A stretch of 6,107 nt of DNA, taken from the NCBI GenBank assembly GCA_937864995.1, contig CALMDL010000231.1, positions 1-6,107 on the forward strand. Reading direction: 5' to 3'. The notes below the pieces were generated by a model. It did not search any database. It saw nothing but the letters and a program-made list of their open reading frames with translations, and was not told the origin of the DNA. The stretch comes from an uncultured Candidatus Altimarinota bacterium. Lineage in GTDB: Bacteria > Patescibacteriota > Gracilibacteria > BD1-5 > UBA6164. Positions 1-6,107 of the stretch are shown piece after piece; the first letter of the stretch is position 1; each line of letters starts with the position of its first letter. The translations under genes were made by a program, and so were the position numbers.

Positions 1-37
1 GGATCAATCAGGAATTAGCGCATCCAGTCGAAATTAT

Positions 38-1345
38 TTATACTGATAAATTAAAAGATACATAATTAGGTGAAATATATTTACCTCTACCTACTCTAAA
101 TGATCACTTAATAACTTCTGGTTTTAATTCAAACCTACAAACTCATCATGAACATGCAACAGGTTTTGTTTGAACATTATCAACATAAATAAAGTCATTT
201 GCATTATAATTATTTAAATTAACTATTATATTTCTAACTCAATCTTCTATACTTCAAACTGAAATAGATGTAATATCTGGCAATTTTGATTTTGAGTTTA
301 TATAATTAATAGAGTTTGAATAATTTCATGAAGATATAATAGAAATTTGATTATTTCCAGGCTCTAAGATATATCATTTAATTTTTATTAATTCATCATC
401 TGAAGTTAAAATATCATATTTTATTCAATTAATAATTGCTTTAAAATCAGAATTTATACTTGGGAAGTTTTTTCAATATATGTATAATAATTTTCAATTT
501 TCAGAGTCACTTTTTTCAATTATATTGGTAATATATGGTCTATTTCAATAAATTGAAACTTTTATTGGATCAGTTAAAAATCAATTTGAATATATTTTTA
601 AATCATATGTTCATAATAAATCATCTGATTTAAATTTTAAAGTATTTCAATTATTTGAAGTGGTAAAATCTGAAATTATTTTTTTATCACCAAGATAAAT
701 TTTTGTATTTCAATATGCAGATAAATTTTCTCAATATATTGATATGTAACTTCATTCAAAAAATCAATTTTCTGAATTAATAAAATGAATTTTAGGAATC
801 TTAATTTTTGAATCAAATAAATTAGATTTTAAGTTTCAAACTGTGATATAAAGTGTTGTTTTATTAAAGTTCTCAGATATTTTTCAAATTATACTAGTAG
901 GAGTTTGTGATTCAATAGTAAAAGTTCAATTATCTAATGTAACTTTTCATCAATTTAAATTTTTTCATTTAATAACAATTGATCTATTTGAATTATCACT
1001 TAAATATTCAATAGATTCAATTAAAGGAAAAGAAAAAGTTTGTCATAATTTTATATTTCAACAAATAACATAAAAAGTTCAATTATATGAATTTAATTTT
1101 GAAAATGGAAAATTTAATGAAGTATCTGAATTAGATTTAAAATATATTGTTTGCTCATTAAATAATAAATGGGTACAAGTTCATAATTTTGTACCTGTTA
1201 ATCTAATTTCAGAATTAGAATTGATATTACCATCATATAAAATTGATTTAATCTCAGTTTTTTCTATAACAGTTTCATATTCATCTCAATAAGAAATATT
1301 TAAAGAAAAAATAAAAATTAATAAAAATAATAATATTTTTTTCAT
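38..1345 (-). CDS. Secreted protein with about five IPT/TIG-like beta-sandwich repeats (UGA read as Gly)
   Basis: Complete 435-residue frame from ATG at 1345 to TAA at 38-40, open only when its 29 in-frame TGA codons are read as Gly. The N-terminus is a typical signal peptide: MKK, a hydrophobic run to about residue 15, and a likely cleavage near SYG20/D21. The mature part divides into five units of about 80 residues, at roughly 27-108, 108-183, 184-266, 269-350 and 355-435. Most start with an Ile/Pro-rich strand (PKIHFI, RPYITNI, LPDITSI), followed about 15-20 residues later by a strand-turn motif (IRLTGTKL, IVIKGKNL, ISIYGENL, LYIYGKNF, and a degenerate IIVNLNNY). This spacing and the G-x-N-L/F turn resemble IPT/TIG immunoglobulin-like domains. 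The assignment is by pattern only. Cysteines are few (57, 95, 398, 403), and ACSGGVC could form a local disulfide. No sortase motif or C-terminal membrane anchor is visible, so how it stays on the cell, if it does, is unknown. A role in surface display or adhesion is inference. It follows the valS terminator and is probably transcribed alone. AAAGA lies 8-12 bases before the ATG, a weak ribosome site at best. Confidence 0.88.
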
Positions 1346-1360
1346 AAAGATCTTTTTTAT

Positions 1361-1380
1361 ATTATAATGCTCTAATTATA
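1361..1380 (-). promoter_or_regulatory. Possible -10 elements for the secreted repeat protein gene
   Basis: Two exact TATAAT hexamers on the minus strand (1380-1375 and 1366-1361) lie between the valS terminator and the ATG at 1345. No good -35 is seen at the right distance; for the second hexamer that position falls in the T-rich arm of the terminator. In DNA this AT-rich, TATAAT can occur by chance. The main reason to expect a promoter here is that the valS terminator would otherwise leave the gene without one. Confidence 0.3.
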
Positions 1381-1424
1381 AAGCAAAAAAGCAGAAATAA
1401 AATTTGCTTTTTTATTTCTGCTTT
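1381..1424 (-). terminator. Intrinsic terminator after valS
   Basis: A perfect 14-bp inverted repeat, AAAGCAGAAATAAA at 1388-1401 and its complement at 1411-1424, with a 9-base loop. It starts 9 bases past the valS stop codon. On the minus strand the stem is followed by a short T tract (TTT at 1387-1385) that continues the TTT ending the stem. The plus strand also has a T-rich tail (1428-1434), so it could work in both directions. A second, competing pairing exists between 1381-1387 (AAGCAAA) and 1403-1409 (TTTGCTT). Confidence 0.75.
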
Positions 1425-1432
1425 ACATTTTT

Positions 1433-4120
1433 TTATTTTACTAGTTTATTAATTTTTTCTTCTAATTTTCTAAGTTTATCAAGTGCTTGTTCCTTTTTTT
1501 CCATTTCTACTCTTACAAGTTTTTCAGGTGCTTTACTAATAAATGTTTCATTTAATAATTTTTTATCAAGAATAGCTATATATTCCTTTGTATCATCAAT
1601 TTGTAGTTTAATTCTCTCTACTTCTTTATCAACATCCAATGCATTAGATGTGTCAACAAAAACTTCTACTCAAGCTTTTATAACTCAAAATGCAAAATTG
1701 TTTCAATCAGGTTTTTTTTCTACCATTTCAAAACTATCAGCTTTTACAATTCAAGCAATAAGTTCCAAAACTTCCCCTAATATTTCTTTATTTTTTTGTT
1801 TAGCATATATTTTTAAACCAATTGTTTTATTTGGTAATATGTTATTATCTGCTCTAATTGCTCTTATTTCTCTAATTACATCAAAAACAAGAGAATTATC
1901 TTTTTCTAAAGATTCATTTCTAGGAAGATTTACTTTTCACCATGTAGCATCAATTAAATCTCAAGAAAATCAAAGTCTAGTATATATTTCTTCTGTAACA
2001 AAAGGTATATATGGATGCCATAATTTTAAAAGTGTATTTAAAACAAAAGTTATAACTTTATCTCCATATTTTGAAATTTCTTTAGTAAGTTTAAACTCTT
2101 CTATATAATAATCACAAAATTCATTTTTTGTAAATGTTTGGAGTTCTTGTCCTGCATCTGAAAATTCAAAAGTTTCCATAGAATTAGAAACTAAATCTGA
2201 TAAATATCTAACTCTAGATAAAATCCATTTTTCATGAAACATTAGAGAATCATAATTTTTTGCTAATTCAGATTCTATCTTTTCAATATCTGTTTCAACT
2301 CAAGTTAAATTCGTAGAAACAAATCTAGATGCATTCCACAATTTATTTATAAAAAACATATTATTTTCTACATTTTCTTCATCAAATTTCAAATCATTTC
2401 AAGGTGTATTTCAAATAGAAAGAGTTAATCTAAGAGCGTCAGTACCATATTTTTCAATCATATCAACTGGATCTACTCAATTCCCTAAACTTTTACTCAT
2501 TTTTCTACCTATTTTATCTCTAACAAGTCAATGTAAATAAATAGTTTTAAATGGAGTTTTGTCTGTAAATTCATATCAGAATAACAACATTCTAATAACC
2601 CAGAAAAATATTATATCATGACCAGTTTCTAAAACACTTGCTGGATAAAATTGTTTAATTAAATCATTTTGATTTGATATATCATCCATATTGTAATCAA
2701 GAACTGCAAATGGCCATAAAGCAGAAGAAAACCAAGTATCTAGTGCATCTTTATCTCTTGTAAGTACAATTGCATCATTTTTATAATGTGCTCTTGCTGT
2801 CTCATAAGCCATTTCTTCATTTTCTGCACAAAACATTTCTCAATCAGAACCATACCAAACTGGAATTTGATGTCACCAAATAAGTTGTCTTGATATACAC
2901 CAATCTCTTAAATTATAAATCCAATCCTCGAATGTTTTATTAAATCTTTTTGGAACTATTTCAAAATCTTTTTTCTTATATCATGCAATTACTTTTTTTG
3001 CAATAGGTTCTATTTTTACAAACCATTGTTTTGAAATAATAGTTTCAATTTTAGCATGACTTCTTTCACCATAACCAACTTTTGAAGTATGTTCTTCTAT
3101 TTTAACTAGATTTCATTTTGATTTTAATAACTCAACTATATTTGCTCTAGCAGTCATAAAATCTTGACCAGCAAATATACCTGAAATATCAGTCATTTTA
3201 CCATCTTTTCATAGAACCACTTTATTAAGTGGTAAATCATGTCTTTTTGCAACTTCAAAATCATTTGGATCATGAGCGGGAGTTATTTTAACAGCACCTG
3301 TTCAAAATTCCATATCTACCATTTCATCAGCTATAAGTGGAATTTCCTTATTAATAATTGGTAAAATAAGTTTTTTACCAGCCTTAAGTAGTTTTTTATA
3401 TCTTTTATCTTTTGGATGAACAGCAACAGCTACATCTCAAAGTAAAGTTTCTGGTCTAGTTGTAGCTACTACTATTTCATTATCACTTCATGAAACAAAA
3501 TAAGTAATATGATATAACTTACCTTTTTCTTCCCTATAAATTACTTCTTGATCAGATACTACAGTATCTAAAACAGGATCATAATTTACCATATATTCTC
3601 CTTTATAAATAAGTCATTTATTATATAAATCCACAAATGCTTTATTTACTTTTTCATTCATATCTGGATCCATTGTGAATTTTTCTTTTGACCAATCACA
3701 ACTTGCTCACATTTTTCTAAATTGACTTTGTATTTCTCAACCATATTTTTTTGTCCAATCCCAACATTCTCAAAGAAATTCTTCTCTTGATATATTGTGT
3801 TTGTTTTTTCATTCTTTTGCTAATTTTTCTTCTACTTTTACTTGAGTTGAAATACCAGCATGATCTGTACCAGGTAATAAAAGAGTACTATCTCATTTCA
3901 TTCTATGATATCTAGTCATAATATCTTCTAAAGTAAGCATAACAGAATGTCATACATGTAATTTAGAAGTTACATTTGGAGGTGGCATAGGGATATAAAA
4001 ATTATCCCCTGTTGTTGATTTTTTAGGTTTAAATCTACCATTTTTTTCCCAAGAAGTATATAATTTTTCTTCAAAACTTTTAGGATCATATTTTTTTGGA
4101 AATTCATTACTATTTGTCAT
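1433..4120 (-). CDS. valS: Valyl-tRNA synthetase, complete (UGA read as Gly)
   Basis: Class I aminoacyl-tRNA synthetase that charges tRNA-Val with valine in the cytosol and edits mischarged threonine. It has 895 residues, within the usual bacterial range of about 880-950. Landmarks in order: PPPNVT and the HIGH signature as HVGH (55-58, Gly57 = TGA); GTDHAG; the CP1 editing domain with TTRPET (220-225) and [12 protein letters not shown] (from 273); RDWCISRQL then WGHQIPVW (Trp415 = TGG, Gly416 = TGA); [16 protein letters not shown] (540-544) followed by LGNGVDP; LWNASRF; the anticodon-binding domain with LWHPYIPF and EEIYTRL; and a C-terminal coiled-coil arm from about 828 to the end. About 28 of 51 glycines are TGA, and TGG encodes Trp throughout. 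One oddity is Ser52 (TCT) where most ValS have Gly in NVTGxLHxGH. ATG at 4120 fits the N-terminus of the family, with YDP and W24 soon after. No Shine-Dalgarno is visible before it. The gene stands alone between two terminators. Confidence 0.97.
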
Positions 4121-4189
4121 TGTGTTTAAGTTAATTATTAAATTTATTTAATTGCTTGTTAGTAAATTTAAAGGACTCGTACACTTAAA

Positions 4190-4207
4190 TAATATGTTGT
4201 CATATTA
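4190..4207. repeat. Inverted repeat in the valS leader
   Basis: A perfect 7-bp inverted repeat, TAATATG-N4-CATATTA on either strand, 70-87 bases upstream of the valS start. It could be an operator half-site pair or a small RNA hairpin. No T-box sequence (GGTGG-type antiterminator) was found nearby, so there is no sign of tRNA-sensing control of valS. A 7-bp AT-rich repeat may also be chance. Confidence 0.35.
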
Positions 4208-4221
4208 CTAATTTTTAAGTT

Positions 4222-4264
4222 AAAAAATAAGCTTATTGGCATTATACCAACAAGCTTATTTTTT
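4222..4264 (-). terminator. Intrinsic terminator after the 71-residue protein gene
   Basis: Long hairpin: the arms at 4222-4239 and 4247-4264 pair over 13 bp (AAAAAATAAGCTT with its complement), then one mismatch, then 4 bp (TTGG/CCAA), closing a 7-base loop at 4240-4246. The stem base is A6/T6, so transcripts end in a U run in either direction. It lies 20 bases beyond the stop codon at 4284 and 102 bases before valS, separating the two transcription units. Confidence 0.82.
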
Positions 4265-4283
4265 CAAAATTTAGTTTTATAAA

Positions 4284-4499
4284 TTACATAAAAAATAAAT
4301 ATGCACTATCTTGAATTTGAGTAAATTCAGTTATTTCTGGAGTAGATAAAATTATATTATATAGTTCATTTGAAGTATTTTCTATCATTTTTAATCAAAT
4401 AACAAATGATAATAATAAAACAATAGACCATCTAGTATATTGTGGTTTTAATAATTTACATTTTTTTGCAGATTTTTTAATTTTTTTAAGAAATTTCAT
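4284..4499 (-). CDS. Small single-pass membrane protein, unrecognised
   Basis: 71 codons from ATG at 4499 to TAA at 4284-4286. The frame contains one TGA (Gly35), so standard-code gene finding cuts it in two. Residues 1-18 are strongly basic (MKFLKKIKKSAKKCKLLK, nine lysines). A hydrophobic segment follows at about 23-36 (RWSIVLLLSFVIGL), then a polar, mildly acidic stretch (about 37-65) ending in a short hydrophobic AYLFFM. The positive-inside rule suggests the N-terminus faces the cytoplasm and the C-terminal half lies outside. The segment is rather short for a membrane span, so peripheral or amphipathic association is possible. Support for a real gene is its own near-consensus promoter just upstream and a strong terminator just downstream, plus an ordinary amino acid composition with Trp as TGG and Gly as TGA. 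I recognise no family, and function is unknown. No ribosome-binding site is evident. Confidence 0.65.
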
Positions 4500-4529
4500 A
4501 TAAATATGATTATTTTATAATACTATTAT

Positions 4530-4558
4530 ATTAAATCATACTTTAGATTTTATGTCAA
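4530..4558 (-). promoter_or_regulatory. Sigma-70-type promoter for the 71-residue protein gene
   Basis: Minus-strand TTGACA (4558-4553, a perfect -35) is followed after 17 bases by TTTAAT (4535-4530, 5 of 6 matches to TATAAT). An overlapping TATAAT at 4530-4525 would need a 22-base spacer. Transcription would start near 4523, about 24 bases before the ATG at 4499. The -35 begins inside the T run of the topA terminator, so one unit ends where the next begins. Confidence 0.62.
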
Positions 4559-4588
4559 AAAAAGAAGAAGTTTAAACTTCTTCTTTTT
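4557..4588 (-). terminator. Intrinsic terminator overlapping the topA stop codon
   Basis: A perfect palindrome of two 15-base arms, 4559-4573 and 4574-4588, centred on GTTTAAAC. In RNA it would form GAAGAAG/CUUCUUC closed by a small UUUAAA loop and followed by seven U (4563-4557). The left arm of the transcript encodes the last topA codons (K-E-E-V) and the TAA, so coding and termination signals overlap. Confidence 0.72.
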
Positions 4589-6107
4589 CTTCTTCTAATG
4601 CATTTTTTTCTTCTAATCTTTTATTTAATTCATCCCAAATATCTTTTGGTATATTTTTTGCTATCTTAACTGCAGGATAATTCTTTGCAGCCAGAAATTG
4701 TCATCTTTTACTATTTTTTAAAACAAGTTCTTCTCATGTTTCATCATCAACTAAAAGTCATTTTTCTTTTAATAAACTTTCAAGTATTTCTTCTTTATCA
4801 TCTTTTATTTTACCTATCCATTTTACTTTTGGGTATTCACTACTAGCAAGAAATGGTCAAAATCTACCAGTTTTTACTACAATAGTTCATTCTATACCAT
4901 CTGGACAAGGTTTTCATTCATATTTTTTTCTCAAATCAGCCAATGCATCTTTTTCTCATTCTGGTTGATCTATGAAATCACATTCAGGGTAAGCACTACA
5001 TCATATAAATTTACCATTTTTGCTATGTCTATATATAAGTTCGCTATTACATTTTGGACAAGCTTTTCAAACTTTTTCTATTACTTTTTCTGCATTATCA
5101 CCTGCGTGTTCTAAATCTTTTTTTAAACTACTATTCCAAAATCTATCAAGCATAGAAACATAAGTTTCTTTTCATGTAGCTATATCATCAAATTCTGATT
5201 CTACTTTTGATGTAAATTTATAATCCATCATATCTTTAAAATATTCTTGCAAGAAATCATTTACAGTATAAGCAACTTCAGTTGGAGCAAGATATTTTTT
5301 ATTTACTTTTTCTATATATCATCTATCAATTATAGTTGAAATAGTTGGAGCATATGTAGATGGCCTACCTATACCCTCGCTTTCTAATTTCTTAACAAGA
5401 GATGCTTCAGTATAACGAGAAGGTGGTCTTGAAAAATTTTGAGTTCATTTAATACCTTTTCAAATAAGTTTTTCTCATAATTCAATATCTGGTAAAACTC
5501 AACCTTCATCTTCTCAATCTTCATTTTCATCATCACTTGATTCAATATATAGTTTCATAAATCAATCAAATTTAATAACTTCTCATTTTGTTATCCATAA
5601 TTGATTTTGAGCTTTTGTAGGAGAAAATGAAAATGTAGTCACTTCAACAACAGCATCACTCATTTGACTAGCAAGCGTTCTTTTCCAAATAAGAGTATAT
5701 AATTTTAATTGAGTAGCATCTAAAACTGAAGCTAAGCTTTCAGGAGTTCTAGTAAGATCAGTTGGTCTAATAGCTTCATGAGCTTCTTGTGCTCATGCTG
5801 ATTTTGTTTTATAATCTCTTTCTTTATGATATGTTTTTCAAAAATCTTTTTCTATTACTTCTTTTGCTTGAGTTTTTGCTTGCTCTGATAAATTTAGACT
5901 ATCAGTTCTCATATAAGTAATCAAACCTTGCCTTTCATTATTTCACAAGTCTATACCTTCATAAAGCTTTTGAGCAATCATCATTGTTTGCTTTACTCAA
6001 AAACCAAATTTTCTTGATGCTTCTTGTTGAAGTGTAGAGGTAGTAAATGGAGCTCATGGAGATCTTTTACTATCTTTTTTTACACTATCAACCAAAACAA
6101 ATTCTAT
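4572..6107 (-). CDS. topA: DNA topoisomerase I, C-terminal 511 residues; 5' end outside the window (UGA read as Gly)
   Basis: Type IA topoisomerase, which relaxes negative supercoils by single-strand passage. The window begins inside the gene, so the Toprim domain and roughly 230-260 N-terminal residues are missing. Visible landmarks, numbered from the window edge: [12 protein letters not shown] (20-31); [10 protein letters not shown] with the catalytic tyrosine at residue 65 (codon 5913-5915); [10 protein letters not shown] (to 116); [20 protein letters not shown] (232-251); and a C-terminal zinc ribbon with Cys350, Cys353, Cys370 and Cys376. Two more ribbon-like repeats follow with the cysteines lost: one at 401-430 keeps a single Cys and the GRFGPFLA core, and one at about 459-482 ([10 protein letters not shown]) has none. 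The tail is Lys/Glu rich. About 23 of 35 glycines are TGA, including those in RFGPF, DRGY and FIGC, where homologues have Gly; Trp is TGG. The stop is TAA at 4572-4574, inside the terminator. The following small gene has its own promoter. Confidence 0.96.

Noticed and set aside
1..1345. Long gene-free AT-rich region, or a repeat/CRISPR-like tract, because of the frequent 'ttca' and 'tcaa' words
   Set aside because: The recurring TCA is the complement of in-frame TGA glycine codons in one continuous minus-strand gene; there are no direct repeats with regular spacers.
1404..2108. Plus-strand open frame of 234 codons, rich in Phe, Ser and Leu
   Set aside because: It lies antisense to valS, starts inside the valS terminator, is low in complexity and reflects AT-rich complement sequence; the opposite strand codes for recognisable ValS residues throughout.
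1433..2836. valS as a decaying pseudogene with many TGA stops, as the standard code would suggest
   Set aside because: Every interruption is TGA, falls in frame, and coincides with Gly in the family. There are no frameshifts and no internal TAA or TAG, and all catalytic motifs are intact.
4121..4221. T-box or tRNA-like element in the valS leader (ACGAGTCC resembles part of a tRNA T-arm)
   Set aside because: No pairing T-stem, no cloverleaf, no T-box sequence and no antiterminator could be found around it.
38..6107. Mycoplasma/Spiroplasma-type code with UGA as Trp
   Set aside because: Conserved Trp residues are all TGG, and TGA falls on conserved Gly; reading Trp at HVGH or RFGPF would destroy known motifs.

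Overview
The window is a very AT-rich, densely packed piece of a bacterial chromosome with four genes, all on the minus strand. It makes sense only if UGA is read as glycine (translation table 25), the code known from the candidate phyla Gracilibacteria (BD1-5/GN02) and Absconditabacteria (SR1). Read with the standard code, every gene here breaks into short pieces. With UGA as Gly, four uninterrupted frames appear, each ending in TAA. The reassignment is to Gly, not Trp: in-frame TGA falls on invariant glycines of valyl-tRNA synthetase and topoisomerase I, including the Gly of the class I 'HIGH' motif, while the conserved tryptophans I checked in these genes use TGG. Which of the two phyla is the source cannot be decided from this sequence.

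Layout in the direction of transcription, from right to left: (1) the C-terminal 511 residues of DNA topoisomerase I (topA, 6107 to 4572), whose stop codon sits inside an intrinsic terminator; (2) a consensus-like promoter abutting that terminator and driving a hidden 71-residue single-pass membrane protein (4499 to 4284), closed by a strong hairpin terminator; (3) a leader of about 100 bases with a small inverted repeat, then complete valS (4120 to 1433, 895 residues), closed by a perfect 14-bp hairpin; (4) a complete 435-residue secreted protein (1345 to 38) built from about five repeats that resemble IPT/TIG domains. Each gene seems to be its own transcription unit, because a terminator separates every neighbouring pair.

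topA and valS are housekeeping genes (DNA supercoiling and tRNA charging). The repeat protein looks like an exported surface or adhesion protein, and the 71-residue protein is unrecognised. UGA carries most of the glycines in the exported protein (about 29 of 35), and a smaller share in valS (about 28 of 51) and topA (about 23 of 35). No tRNA, rRNA, CRISPR array or mobile element was seen. The last 37 bases downstream of the secreted-protein gene are slightly richer in GC and hold nothing I can identify. The 163 bases between the small gene and valS hold a terminator and an untranslated leader only.
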